Assembly: GCA_964424585.1 (NCBI GenBank)
Contig: CAYRJD010000039.1
Span: forward strand, 1 to 41,899
Direction of reading: 5' to 3'
DNA length: 41,899 nt
DNA from: CAYRJD01 sp964424585
GTDB lineage: Bacteria; Actinomycetota; Acidimicrobiia; Acidimicrobiales; Poriferisodalaceae
In this document: one piece after another, positions 18,109 through 27,044 of the stretch
Numbering within the stretch: position 1 is the stretch's first letter
Layout of the letters: each line of letters opens with the position of its first letter
The notes under the pieces: model-generated
The model's input: the letters and a program-made list of their open reading frames with translations, nothing else
What the model was told of the DNA's origin: nothing
Database searches by the model: none
Program-made: the position numbers and the translations under genes

Positions 18109-19539
18109 GTGAGCGAGCCTGCCATCCCGAATGTGCTGGCGCAGCGCTACGCCTCGCCGCAGATGCGGGCCATCTGGTCGCCCGAGCACAAGGTGGCCCT
18201 AGAGCGCCAGCTCTGGCTGGTCGTGCTGCGCGCCCAAATCGAAGCCGGGCTTCACGTGCCCGACGGCGTGGTCGAGGCGTACGAGGCGCACGTCGACGAC
18301 GTCGACCTCAGCTCAATCGCGGCGCGCGAGGCCGTCACCCGCCACGACGTGAAGGCTCGTATCGAAGAGTTTTGCGAGCTGGCAGGGCATCAGCACATCC
18401 ACCGAGCGATGACGTCGCGCGACCTCACCGAAAACATCGAGCAAGCCCAGCTGCGCGAGGCGGTCGTGCTGCTGCGGTCACGCCTGGTCGCGGTGCTGGC
18501 GCGACTGGTGCGCCTCGCGACGCAGCACGCCACCCTCGCGGTCGCAGGTCGCACCCACAACGTCGTCGCGCAGGTCACCACCCTGGGCAAGCGCTGGGCG
18601 AACGTCGGCGAAGAGGTGCTGGCCAGCTACCGACGGCTCGGCGCGCTGGCTGACAGCTACTCGATGCGAGGCCTAAAGGGCCCGGTCGGCACGCAGCAAG
18701 ACATGGTCGAGCTGCTGGGCAGCAGCGACGCGGTCAGCCAAGTCGAGCAGCAGCTCGCGACGCACCTCGGGTTTGGCTCGGTGTGCAACTCGGTCGGGCA
18801 GATCTATCCCCGCTCGTTCGACGCCGACGTGGTCGCCGCGCTGGTGACGGCCGTCGCGCCGCTGTCGAACGCGGCGCGCATGGTGCGGCTGATGGCGGGC
18901 GCCGAACTCGCCGCCGAAGGTTTCGCGCAAGGGCAGGTCGGTTCGAGCGCGATGCCGCACAAGATGAACGCTCGCTCGTCCGAACGCCTCAACGGATTGA
19001 TGGTCGTGCTGCGCGGGCACCTCACGATGGCGGCAGGCCTCGCGGGCGATCAGTGGAACGAAGGCGACGTCAGCTGCTCGGTGGTGCGGCGGGTGGTGCT
19101 GCCCGACGCGTGCTTCGCCGCCGACGGCGCCACGCTCACTGCGCTCGACGTGCTCGACGGCTTCGGCGCACACGAGGCCGCCATCGAGGCCGAGCTTGAG
19201 CGCAACCTGCCTTTTCTCGCTACCACCCGGCTGTTGGCGGCAGCCGTCGCGGCCGGCAGCGGCCGAGAGCAAGCGCACGACGTCATCGGCGAGCACTCAC
19301 AAGCTGCCGCGCGCGAGATGCGCCGCGGCAACCCGAAGGCGACGACAGAGATGCTGAGCGCACTAGCCGCCGACCCTCGGCTCAACTTGACCGCTGCCGA
19401 CGTCGAAGCAGCGCTCGACGACGCGCTTGAGCTGTCGGGCAGAGCCGGTGAGCAAGTCGCGGCGTTCGTCGCCGCGGCTCAGCCCATCATCAGCGCCGAC
19501 CCCGTGTCTGCCAACTACCAACCCGAAGCGCTGCTGTGA
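18109..19539 (+). CDS. purB: adenylosuccinate lyase
   Basis: 476 residues. It cleaves SAICAR to AICAR (step 8 of IMP synthesis) and adenylosuccinate to AMP, releasing fumarate. The fumarase/aspartase-superfamily signature SSAMPHKMNARSSERL is at about residues 281-296, with the catalytic Ser in that flexible loop. The substrate segments AGHQHIHRAMTSRDLTENIE and AVAGRTHNVVAQVTTLGKRW are present. The start is GTG at 18109, ten bases after the purE stop, without a good Shine-Dalgarno. The next start further in would remove the conserved N-terminal RYASPQMRAIWSPEHK segment. Confidence 0.97.
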   Translation: MSEPAIPNVLAQRYASPQMRAIWSPEHKVALERQLWLVVLRAQIEAGLHVPDGVVEAYEAHVDDVDLSSIAAREAVTRHDVKARIEEFCELAGHQHIHRAMTSRDLTENIEQAQLREAVVLLRSRLVAVLARLVRLATQHATLAVAGRTHNVVAQVTTLGKRWANVGEEVLASYRRLGALADSYSMRGLKGPVGTQQDMVELLGSSDAVSQVEQQLATHLGFGSVCNSVGQIYPRSFDADVVAALVTAVAPLSNAARMVRLMAGAELAAEGFAQGQVGSSAMPHKMNARSSERLNGLMVVLRGHLTMAAGLAGDQWNEGDVSCSVVRRVVLPDACFAADGATLTALDVLDGFGAHEAAIEAELERNLPFLATTRLLAAAVAAGSGREQAHDVIGEHSQAAAREMRRGNPKATTEMLSALAADPRLNLTAADVEAALDDALELSGRAGEQVAAFVAAAQPIISADPVSANYQPEALL

Positions 19540-19552
19540 AAGGAGGGCTGCG

Positions 19553-20437
19553 ATGCTGAAGTTGTTGCATGCGGGCAAGGTGCGCGAGATGTACGAGGTA
19601 GACGCCAACCATCTGCTGATGGTGGCGACCGACGCGATCTCGGTGTTTGACGTCGTGCTTGCCGAACCCATTCCCGATAAAGGTCGGGTGCTCACCGCGA
19701 TGACCGTGTGGTGGGCGAACATGCTCGCCGACGCGCACGCCACGCACCTAGTCGCGCACGAGCCCTCTGAGCTACCGGCGCAAGCTCGTGGGCCTGACTG
19801 GGCTGGCCGGTCGCTGCTGGTGCGGCGCGCCGAGATGCTGCCAATCGAGTGCATCGTGCGCGGCTACATCACCGGCTCGGCGTGGGCCGAATATCAAAAG
19901 CACGGCGCGATGCACGGCCAGGTGCTGCCAGCGGGCTTAGCAGAATCTCAGCAGCTGCCCGAGCCGGTGTTCACCCCTTCGACTAAAGCCGAGACCGGCC
20001 ACGACGAAAACATCAGCTTTGAGGCAGCCGCGCAACTTGTGGGCGAAGACGTCGCCGCTCGTGCGCGAGACATCTGCCTCGACGCTTACGGGCGTGCCGC
20101 GCAGCACGCCGCGCAGCGAGGCGTGATTATCGCTGACACCAAGTTTGAGCTGGGCTTCGTCGGCGGCGAGCTGGTGATCGCCGATGAAATTCTTACGCCC
20201 GACTCGTCGCGCTTTTGGCCCGCCGACGGATGGCGTGTCGGCGCTACGCCGCCGTCGCTCGACAAGCAGCCGGTGCGCGACCTCACCGCTGCGACGGGCT
20301 GGAACAAAGAGCCACCCCCACCGCCGCTCACCGCCGCCGCCATCGATGAGACCCGCGCCCGCTACGTGAACGCGTATGAGGCCATCACCGGCTGTGAGTT
20401 CGCCGACTGGCTCACAGCGGCAGGCGTCGACGCTTGA
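19553..20437 (+). CDS. purC: SAICAR synthetase
   Basis: 294 residues. ATP-dependent addition of aspartate to CAIR, step 7 of IMP synthesis. Seen: the N-terminal GKVREMYEVDANHLLMVATD, the ECIVRGYITGSAWAEYQK signature, the TPSTKAETGHDENISF loop and the Mg/ATP segment IIADTKFELGFVGGELVIAD followed by EILTPDSSRFWP. The start is ATG at 19553, fixed by a strong AAGGAGG (19540-19546) six bases upstream, directly after the purB stop. This is the best ribosome-binding site in the cluster. The frame is open 42 codons further upstream, but that is purB sequence. The stop overlaps a TTG start of purS (TTGA). Confidence 0.97.
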   Translation: MLKLLHAGKVREMYEVDANHLLMVATDAISVFDVVLAEPIPDKGRVLTAMTVWWANMLADAHATHLVAHEPSELPAQARGPDWAGRSLLVRRAEMLPIECIVRGYITGSAWAEYQKHGAMHGQVLPAGLAESQQLPEPVFTPSTKAETGHDENISFEAAAQLVGEDVAARARDICLDAYGRAAQHAAQRGVIIADTKFELGFVGGELVIADEILTPDSSRFWPADGWRVGATPPSLDKQPVRDLTAATGWNKEPPPPPLTAAAIDETRARYVNAYEAITGCEFADWLTAAGVDA

Positions 20438-20718
20438 CTAAATCGTTCGACGTGCTGGTCGAAGTTTCACCGCTGGCAGCGGTGGCCGACCCGCAGGGCA
20501 CGACCGTCGAGCGCGCGCTGGTCGCGTTGGGATTTTGCGACGTCGAAGGCGTGCGCATCGGACGAGCCGTGCGGTTTCGCCTGTCGGCTCCTACCGCTGA
20601 GGCGGCCAACGCGACCGTGCAGCAGATGTGCGAACGCCTGCTGGTGAATGAGGTGATCGAGCAGGCGCGCATCGAAGTGTCGCCTGCGAACCCGTCAGAC
20701 TTCGTCGCCGAACGTTGA
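20434..20718 (+). CDS. purS: FGAM synthase subunit PurS
   Basis: 94 residues. Small subunit that bridges PurL and PurQ in the three-part FGAR amidotransferase (step 4) and is needed for ammonia transfer. Family features: an N-terminal beta strand (FDVLVEVSPLAAVADPQG), TVERALVALGF, VEGVRIGRAVRF, and MCERLLVNEVIEQARIE. The start is TTG at 20434, overlapping the purC stop; no ATG or GTG fits the family length. The stop overlaps ATG at 20718. Confidence 0.93.
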   Translation: MTKSFDVLVEVSPLAAVADPQGTTVERALVALGFCDVEGVRIGRAVRFRLSAPTAEAANATVQQMCERLLVNEVIEQARIEVSPANPSDFVAER

Positions 20719-21455
20719 TGCCCGTTGACGGTGAGGGTTTGACGGTGCCGGTTCGCCAAATGAGGGTCAAAGTCGCGATCGTCGTTTTTCCGGGCACCAA
20801 CTGTGAGCGCGACACCCTCATCGCGCTGCGCGACTTAGATGCCGATGCCCGGCTGTGCTGGCACACCGACACGGCCGCCACCAACGCGTTCTTGCGCGAC
20901 GCCGACGCCTTTGTGATCCCCGGCGGGTTCGCGCACGGCGACTATCTCCGGCCCGGCGCGATTGCCAGAAGCTCACCAGCAATCGACCACGTTCGAGCCG
21001 CCGCTGCGCGCGGCGCGCCAGTGCTCGGCATCTGCAACGGCTTTCAGATTCTCACCGAAGCCGGGCTGTTGCCGGGCGCGCTGGGGCGCAACCGGGGCCT
21101 CACGTTCATCTGCGAGAGCACCGAGCTAGAAGTCGCCAGCGCGCGCAGCGTCGTTTGCGCGAACTTGCGCAAAGGCGAACGCGTCTGCCTGCCGATCAAC
21201 CACTTCGACGGCAGCTACGTCTGCGACGAAGCAACGCTCAGCGAACTAGTCGCGAACGATCAGATTGTGTTCAAGTATCGGAACAACCCGAACGGCTCGG
21301 TCGGCGACATCGCAGGCATCAGCAACCGCGACGGCAACGTGGTGGGGCTAATGCCCCACCCCGAGCGTGCCACCGCCGATCTGCTCGGCGGCAGCGATGG
21401 CGTCAAGTTGTTCGATGGACTGCTGCTGTCCGCAGCAGTTCCAGCGGCGTGTTAG
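20718..21455 (+). CDS. purQ: FGAM synthase glutaminase subunit PurQ
   Basis: Up to 245 residues. Class I glutamine amidotransferase that supplies ammonia to PurL. Seen: VAIVVFPGTNCERD at the family N-terminus, oxyanion segment VIPGGFAHGDYLRPGAIA, nucleophile elbow LGICNGFQIL (catalytic Cys), and His/Glu in LMPHPERATADLLGG. Two starts are possible. ATG 20718 is coupled to the purS stop (TGATG) and adds 14 residues; ATG 20760 matches the family N-terminus and length (231 residues). I give the coupled start because nearly every junction in the cluster overlaps. The 3' end overlaps the convergent gene at 21452-21811 by four bases. Confidence 0.94.
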   Translation: MPVDGEGLTVPVRQMRVKVAIVVFPGTNCERDTLIALRDLDADARLCWHTDTAATNAFLRDADAFVIPGGFAHGDYLRPGAIARSSPAIDHVRAAAARGAPVLGICNGFQILTEAGLLPGALGRNRGLTFICESTELEVASARSVVCANLRKGERVCLPINHFDGSYVCDEATLSELVANDQIVFKYRNNPNGSVGDIAGISNRDGNVVGLMPHPERATADLLGGSDGVKLFDGLLLSAAVPAAC

Positions 21456-21811
21456 ATGCCAGCCCGACGAAGGACTTCGGCCGACACGCCAGCTTCACGC
21501 CACGTTTCCTTCGAGATGCTCATGCGCTCGCTGTATGGCTTCGCATACTTGACGAACTCGGCCTCGTGAACGGCGATGTCGACGACCTGCGCGCGAGCCT
21601 CAAGCTCGGCGTTGAGGTTGCGACGCTCTTGCATCAGCAGCAGCTCGCGCAGCGGGTTGGCGTCAGCCATTTCGCTCTCGATGGCGGCAAGACGAGACCG
21701 GATCGATTCGTCGGTGCGACGACGACCCCGCTTCTTCTTGGTGTCAGAAAGTGCGGTCAGATAGTTGCGGACCGCAGTGTTTTGGTCAAACGCGGGTTTA
21801 CGCGATGCCAT
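21452..21811 (-). CDS. small helical protein of unknown function, antisense within the pur cluster
   Basis: 119 residues, strongly charged and predicted almost wholly helical. It has a basic patch (TKKKRGRRRTDESIRSRLA), a probable coiled coil (IESEMADANPLRELLLMQER, then RRNLNAELEARAQVV), and a C-terminal segment resembling a small helix-turn-helix (SKETWREAGVSAEVLRRAGI). I do not recognise a named family. The ATG at 21811 has a good GGAGG about eight bases upstream, which argues that the gene is translated. It lies between purQ and purL on the opposite strand, with its stop overlapping the purQ stop by four bases. It therefore splits an operon that is otherwise contiguous. A DNA-binding regulatory role is possible, but this is only inference. 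Confidence 0.75.
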   Translation of the reverse strand: MASRKPAFDQNTAVRNYLTALSDTKKKRGRRRTDESIRSRLAAIESEMADANPLRELLLMQERRNLNAELEARAQVVDIAVHEAEFVKYAKPYSERMSISKETWREAGVSAEVLRRAGI

Positions 21812-21874
21812 GGATGTTCCTCCGTTGTTGGAAGGGAATATGTACGCCCTGAAATATAGCGACCACGATCGCGA
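21812..21874. promoter_or_regulatory. AT-rich divergent spacer between the small antisense gene and purL
   Basis: These 63 bp are clearly richer in A/T than their surroundings (GGGAATATGTACG and CTGAAATATAGCG) and must hold the start signals of both the antisense gene and purL. On the plus strand AATATAGC ends about 15 bases before the purL ATG and could be a -10; no strong -35 was seen. A near-palindrome, CGATCGCG, lies just before the purL ATG. Confidence 0.4.
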
Positions 21875-24283
21875 ATGTCAACCATTCACCTGACGCTCGG
21901 TTTGACCGACGACGAGTACCGGCAGATCTGTGATCTGCTCGCGCGCCAGCCCAACCACCTCGAGCTGGCGATGTACGCGGTGATGTGGTCTGAGCACTGC
22001 TCTTACAAGTCGTCTCGGCTGCACCTGTCGAAGCTGCCGAGTTCGGCGCCGTGGGTGCTGGTGGGGCCCGGCGAGAACGCCGGGGTCATCGACGTGGGCG
22101 ACGGCATCGCGGTGGCTCTTCGCATTGAAAGCCACAACCACCCGTGCGCGATTGAGCCGTATCAAGGTGCAGCGACCGGCGTGGGCGGCATCTTGCGAGA
22201 CATCTTCACGATGGGTGCTCGGCCGATAGCGACGCTCGACGCGCTGCGATTTGGGTCGCCCGACGAAACGTTTTCTCGCTTCGTCGCGAACGGCGTTGTT
22301 GGCGGCATCTCGGGTTACGGCAACTCGGTGGGAGTGCCGACGGTTGGCGGCGAGACCATTTGGTGTGACACCTACGACGCCAATCCGCTGGTCAACGTCG
22401 CGGCGCTTGGAACGATGCCGGTCGAGCGCTTGGTGCTGGGACAAGCGAGCGCGCCTGGCGAGCTGGCGGTGCTGATGGGAGCGGCGACCGGTCGCGACGG
22501 CATAGGCGGAGTGAGCGTGCTGGCGTCGGCCGGTTTCAGCGATGACGCGGCGGCCGAAGCTGCAAAGCGTCCGAACGTGCAGGTCGGTGACCCGTATGAA
22601 GAGAAGCGGTTGATCGAGGCGTGTCTCGAGCTGCTCGACGCAGGTTTGGTGAGCGGCATTCAAGACTTGGGTGGCGCGGGCCTCACGTGCGCTGCGAGCG
22701 AGACGGCGTCGCGCGGCGGCACTGGAATGACGATTGACGTGGCCGCCGTTCACTGCCGAGAGCGCCCCATGGAACCGTTTGAAATCATGACGTCTGAGTC
22801 ACAAGAGCGAATGCTGGCGATAGTCGCGCCGCAGCACTTGGCTGAGGTGCGGCGCATTTGTGAGCGTTGGGAGGTTGCCGCCAGCGTGGTCGGGCGAGTG
22901 ACCGACGACGGCTACCTGCGGGTAGTCGACAGTCGAGCGACCAGCGGCCCAGATCACGACGAACGCCCCAACGACGAACTGCCAGCCGAGCCTGTTGAAC
23001 TGGCGTGCGTGAGGGCGTCGACCCTTCACGACGACGCGCCGCTCTACGACCGGCCTGCTGTCGAGCCGGCCGACTTGGCTGCTCGCCACGCCGTCGACGT
23101 GTTGGCGGCGGTCGCCGCGCGCCGAGAAGGTGCCGCCGCCGAACCTCCCACGTTCAACGACGACCTGCTCGCGCTCATTGGCAGCCCGGCCCCGATCTAC
23201 CGGCAATACGACCACCAGCTGTTCGCCAGCACGGTCGTTGGGCCCGGCGCCGACGCCGCGCTGCTGGCCCTGCGCCACCCGAGCACCGGCGCGCTCACCG
23301 GCAAAGCGCTGGCGGTGAGCGTCGACGGCAACCATCGTTGGTGCGCGGCCGATCCCTCTATTGGGGCCGCCGCAACCGTCGCCGAGAGCGTGATGAACGT
23401 CGCGTGCGTAGGGGCTACGCCGAAGGCGCTGGTCAACTGCTTGAACTTCGGCAACCCAGAGCACCCCGAGGTGATGTGGCAGCTCAGGAGTGCAATAGAG
23501 GGAATGGCGTGGGCGGCAGAGCGCCTGGGTGTGCCGGTGGTCGGCGGCAACGTGAGCCTCTACAACGAGGCGGGCGGCGTCGACATCGCGCCCACGCCGG
23601 TGGTGTGCACTCTCGGCGTGCGCGAGCGTCTAGACGCACCTCCGCCGGCGATGGGCGTGCGCGCCGGGCAGTCGCTCGTGCTGCTCGGCGAACCGCCAAG
23701 CCAACCACCCGCCAGCCCGCTCTTCGGGGGCAGCGCGTGGGCGTGGCACCACGGCGTGCGCGCCGGCGCGCCGGCACCGGTCGATATTGACGCGGTCGCG
23801 CGCGTCGCGTCGCTCGTCGCGAGCTTGGTCGCGAACGGCGACGTCGACGCGGTGCACGACGTCTCCGACGGCGGCCTCGCGGTGTGCCTCGCAGAGATGG
23901 CGTGCGCCAGCTCACCCAACGGCTCACCCAGCAGTTCAGCGACCAACGGTTCAACCGGCGCTCTGGTCGGCATCGACGCGCACCTCGGCGCTCCCTTCGG
24001 CACCCAGCCCGAGGCGGCGCTGTTTGGCGAAACCCACGGCCGGGCAGTGGTGGCGGTCGACCCGGCGCGTCTCGACGAGCTAACCAGCGCGGCCGCCGCG
24101 GCCGGCGTCGCCCCGACACTGCTCGGCACCGCAGGCGGCGACCGCTTCCGCATCACGCTCGCCGGCGCAGACACGCTCGACGACGCAGACGCACCCGCCA
24201 TCGACCTTCCGCTCGCGACCCTGCGCGACGCCTGGCGCGGCGCGGTGCCTCGTCGGCTGGGAATGTCTGCGGGCCAGATGTGA
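21875..24283 (+). CDS. purL: FGAM synthase large subunit PurL
   Basis: 802 residues. ATP-dependent amidation of FGAR to FGAM with PurS and PurQ. It has the small PurL architecture. Seen: MYAVMWSEHCSYKSSR with catalytic His (about residues 34-49), VGPGENAGVIDVGDG, ALRIESHNHPCAIEPYQGAA (Mg/ATP), GGILRDIFTMGARPIA, SGYGNSVGVPTVGGET, then second-half motifs including GGNVSLYNEAGG and VHDVSDGGLAVCLAEMACAS. An Asn/Ser/Thr-rich stretch (SSPNGSPSSSATNGSTGALV) is unusual and may be a flexible loop. The ATG at 21875 has no clear Shine-Dalgarno; a promoter in the 63-bp spacer is expected. The stop overlaps a GTG for purF. Confidence 0.97.
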   Translation: MSTIHLTLGLTDDEYRQICDLLARQPNHLELAMYAVMWSEHCSYKSSRLHLSKLPSSAPWVLVGPGENAGVIDVGDGIAVALRIESHNHPCAIEPYQGAATGVGGILRDIFTMGARPIATLDALRFGSPDETFSRFVANGVVGGISGYGNSVGVPTVGGETIWCDTYDANPLVNVAALGTMPVERLVLGQASAPGELAVLMGAATGRDGIGGVSVLASAGFSDDAAAEAAKRPNVQVGDPYEEKRLIEACLELLDAGLVSGIQDLGGAGLTCAASETASRGGTGMTIDVAAVHCRERPMEPFEIMTSESQERMLAIVAPQHLAEVRRICERWEVAASVVGRVTDDGYLRVVDSRATSGPDHDERPNDELPAEPVELACVRASTLHDDAPLYDRPAVEPADLAARHAVDVLAAVAARREGAAAEPPTFNDDLLALIGSPAPIYRQYDHQLFASTVVGPGADAALLALRHPSTGALTGKALAVSVDGNHRWCAADPSIGAAATVAESVMNVACVGATPKALVNCLNFGNPEHPEVMWQLRSAIEGMAWAAERLGVPVVGGNVSLYNEAGGVDIAPTPVVCTLGVRERLDAPPPAMGVRAGQSLVLLGEPPSQPPASPLFGGSAWAWHHGVRAGAPAPVDIDAVARVASLVASLVANGDVDAVHDVSDGGLAVCLAEMACASSPNGSPSSSATNGSTGALVGIDAHLGAPFGTQPEAALFGETHGRAVVAVDPARLDELTSAAAAAGVAPTLLGTAGGDRFRITLAGADTLDDADAPAIDLPLATLRDAWRGAVPRRLGMSAGQM

Positions 24284-25932
24284 CCGCCCGCAAGCCGCGC
24301 ACGCCCTACGGTGAGCGCAGTGGGCGAGCGCACCGACGATCTCAAGCCGAGGTGACCGACCCGTTAGACGAAACGCCTGGCCACAGCTGCGGCGTGTTCG
24401 GCATCTACGCGCCCGACGCGCCGGTCGCGCACCTCGCCTACCTGGGGCTGCACGCGCTGCAGCACCGAGGACAAGAGTCGGCCGGCATCGCCATCACCGA
24501 CGGCGACCACATCACCGTCGTCAAAGAGATGGGCTTGGTGTCGAGCGTGTTCAACGAGCGCACGTTGGGCGGGCTGGCCGGCCACGCCGCCATCGGGCAC
24601 ACCCGCTACTCGACGACCGGCGCTAGCTCGTTCGACGCGAGCCAACCCTTCTATCGCGCAGCGGGCGACACGGAGCTGGCCATCGGCCACAACGGCAACC
24701 TCACCAACACGGGCGAACTAGTCGAGCGCCACGGTCTCGACGGTCGGGTGGTGAGCGACACCGACCTCGTCGCCGAGCTGCTGGCGCGACAGCTGCGCCA
24801 GCGTTCCACCGAGCAGCCGCTCGATGGATTGGCGCCTGAGCCGCAAACCGATGAAGCGCGCGAGCGAGCCTTGCTGCGTGCCGCGCTGGGCGCGGTGCTG
24901 CGCGAGCTGCGCGGCGGGTTCACGTTCACCATCGTCAGCCGGCACCACCTGGTCGGCGTGCGCGACCCGCACGGGTTTTGGCCGCTGTGCTTGGGTCGGC
25001 TGCCTGCCGACGGCGCGAGCGACCGTGTCGGGCCCGACGGCTGGGTGCTCGCGTCTGAAACGCCCGCGCTCGATGTAGTCGGCGCGCAGTTCGTGCGCGA
25101 GGTCGCCCCAGGCGAGATGGTGCTAGTCGGCCCTCACGGCAACGGCCCAGACGGCATTGGGCAAGATGGGCCTGCGTCGTTCTTCCCGTTCGCGCCCTCC
25201 ACCCACCAACCCTCGGCTGCGCAGCGCGACTGCACGCCGCACGGCTGCATCTTCGAGTTCGTCTACTTCTCTCGCCCCGACTCGGTGCTGAGCGGCCGCA
25301 GCGTGGCCGCCGCACGCCACCGCATGGGCGAGCTGCTGGCGGCCAGCGCTCCAGCCGAAGCCGACTTTGTGATGCCGGTGCCCGAGTCGGGCATTCCCGC
25401 AGCGCAGGGGTTCGCGCACCAAAGCGGGCTGGCTTACCGCGACGGGCTGGTGAAAAACCGCTACATCGGCCGCACGTTCATCGCGCCCAGTCAGCAGCAG
25501 CGCTCGGTTGGGGTGCGGCGCAAGTTGAACCCGATCAAGTCAAACATCGCCGGGCAGCGCCTGGTCGTCGTCGACGACTCCATCGTGCGCGGCACCACCA
25601 CTCGTGAGATCGTCGCGATGCTGCGAGCGGCCGGCGCGGCGCAGGTGCACCTGCGTGTCTCGTCGCCGCCGTATCGGTTTCCGTGCCACTACGGAATGGA
25701 CACCGGCTGCGCGAGCGAGCTGCTGGCGAGCCAGCTTCAGCTCGGCGCGGGTGCCGGTGCGACAGCGGGCGAAGGCCACGCCGAGCTAGAGCGCTACCTG
25801 GGCGTCGACTCGCTCGCGTTCTTGAGCTTCGACGATCTCATCGAGGCGGTCGGCGGCACGGCCGACGGGTTTTGCACCGCGTGTCTGACCGGCGACTATC
25901 CGGTCGAGCTACCGGCGGTGGCGTTCCGGTGA
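24280..25932 (+). CDS. purF: amidophosphoribosyltransferase
   Basis: About 550 residues. It transfers glutamine ammonia to PRPP to make phosphoribosylamine, the first and usually feedback-controlled step. The mature enzyme should begin at the Cys of CGVFGIYAPD, after propeptide removal as in other Gram-positive PurF. Seen: LHALQHRGQESAGIA, GHTRYSTTG, HNGNLTN, and the PRPP loop VVVDDSIVRGTTTREIV. C-terminal Cys residues (FPCHYGMD, CASELL, FCTACLTGDYP) match the cysteine pattern of iron-sulfur PurF enzymes. Two starts fit: GTG 24280 (overlapping purL, a basic 36-residue propeptide) or GTG 24352 (a 12-residue propeptide). A Gly/Asp-rich segment (HGNGPDGIGQDGPAS) is an unusual insertion. Confidence 0.95.
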   Translation: MTARKPRTPYGERSGRAHRRSQAEVTDPLDETPGHSCGVFGIYAPDAPVAHLAYLGLHALQHRGQESAGIAITDGDHITVVKEMGLVSSVFNERTLGGLAGHAAIGHTRYSTTGASSFDASQPFYRAAGDTELAIGHNGNLTNTGELVERHGLDGRVVSDTDLVAELLARQLRQRSTEQPLDGLAPEPQTDEARERALLRAALGAVLRELRGGFTFTIVSRHHLVGVRDPHGFWPLCLGRLPADGASDRVGPDGWVLASETPALDVVGAQFVREVAPGEMVLVGPHGNGPDGIGQDGPASFFPFAPSTHQPSAAQRDCTPHGCIFEFVYFSRPDSVLSGRSVAAARHRMGELLAASAPAEADFVMPVPESGIPAAQGFAHQSGLAYRDGLVKNRYIGRTFIAPSQQQRSVGVRRKLNPIKSNIAGQRLVVVDDSIVRGTTTREIVAMLRAAGAAQVHLRVSSPPYRFPCHYGMDTGCASELLASQLQLGAGAGATAGEGHAELERYLGVDSLAFLSFDDLIEAVGGTADGFCTACLTGDYPVELPAVAFR

Positions 25933-27044
25933 GCGAGCCCGGGCTCACCTACGCCGACGCTGGGGTGAGCATCGCGGCTGGCGACGCCGCGGTCGCGCAG
26001 CTCGCGCCGCTGGCAGCCAGCACGTATCGGCCTGAGGTGCTCGCGGGCGTTGGCGCGTTCGCCTCCGCGGTCGCGCTGCCGGCCGGCTATCGCGACCCAG
26101 TGCTGGTCGCAGCCAACGACGGCGCTGGCACCAAGCCGCTCGTCGCGTCGGCGCTGCGGCGCTACGACACCATCGGGCTCGACGTGGTCGCGATGTGTGT
26201 CGACGACTTGGCGACCACCGGCGCCGAGCCGCTGTTGTTTCAAGACCAAATCACGATGGGCTCGGTCGAGCCTGCCGTCGTGCGCGACTTGGTGGCGGGG
26301 CTGGCTGCGGGTTGTGAGGCAGCAGGCTGCTCGCTCACCGGCGGCGAGGTCGCCGAGCACCCGGACGCGATGGCCGCTGGCCAGTTCGACATCTGCGGCT
26401 TCGCTGTCGGCGTGGTCGAGCGAGACCAGTTGCGCTCGCGAATCGGCACCGATGCCGTGGGTGCCACGCTGGTGGGGCTGGCATCGGGCGGCGTTCGCTG
26501 CAACGGCTTGAGCTTGGCGCGCCGCGCGCTGCTGGGCGAGGCAGCCGAGCTGTCGTGCGCCGCGCACGTCGACCGGCTGGCCTTGACGCTGCGCGAGGTC
26601 GCGCCTGGGTGTGCGAGCGACGCGGCCGGCCTCGACGCAACCGTCGGCGACGCGCTGCTGGCGCCGAGCGTCATCTACGCGCCGCTGGTGCGTCGCCTCT
26701 TCGCCGAGGCGGGCGCGCTGGGCGCGGCGCACGTAACCGGCGGCGGACTGGCGGCGAACTTGGCGCGCATCTTGAGCCCCGACGTCGACGCGGTGATAGC
26801 CCGCGGCTCGTGGCCCCAGCCAGCCGTTTTCTCCGCCATCGCCGCAGCCGGCGGCATTTCGCCCACCGAGATGGAGCGCGTGTTCAACTTGGGCGTCGGC
26901 ATGGTGGTCGCTGTGCCAGCGCACGCCGCTCGCGAAGCTGTCGTGCAGGCGCACGGTTGCGGCACCGACGCGTGGGTGATCGGGAAGGTGAGCCACGGCA
27001 CTGGCCAGGTCGCGCTCACCGACGACCAAGCGACCTTCACGTGA
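25929..27044 (+). CDS. purM: AIR synthetase PurM
   Basis: 371 residues. ATP-dependent ring closure of FGAM to AIR, step 5. Seen: LTYADAGVSIAAGD at the N-terminus, LVAANDGAGTKPLVA, IGLDVVAMCVDDLATTGAEP, AGCEAAGCSLTGGEVAEHPD, and HVTGGGLAANLARILSPDVD. All belong to the PurM/PurL fold. The GTG at 25929 overlaps the purF stop by four bases; the open frame upstream is purF sequence. FQDQITMGSVEP replaces the more usual DY..xGKLxP segment, a small departure in a conserved region. The stop overlaps the pyrE GTG. Confidence 0.96.
   Translation: MSEPGLTYADAGVSIAAGDAAVAQLAPLAASTYRPEVLAGVGAFASAVALPAGYRDPVLVAANDGAGTKPLVASALRRYDTIGLDVVAMCVDDLATTGAEPLLFQDQITMGSVEPAVVRDLVAGLAAGCEAAGCSLTGGEVAEHPDAMAAGQFDICGFAVGVVERDQLRSRIGTDAVGATLVGLASGGVRCNGLSLARRALLGEAAELSCAAHVDRLALTLREVAPGCASDAAGLDATVGDALLAPSVIYAPLVRRLFAEAGALGAAHVTGGGLAANLARILSPDVDAVIARGSWPQPAVFSAIAAAGGISPTEMERVFNLGVGMVVAVPAHAAREAVVQAHGCGTDAWVIGKVSHGTGQVALTDDQATFT

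Noticed and set aside
25896..27029. 377-codon minus-strand open frame opposite purM
   Set aside because: Arg/His/Gln-rich shadow; purM motifs on the plus strand explain the region.
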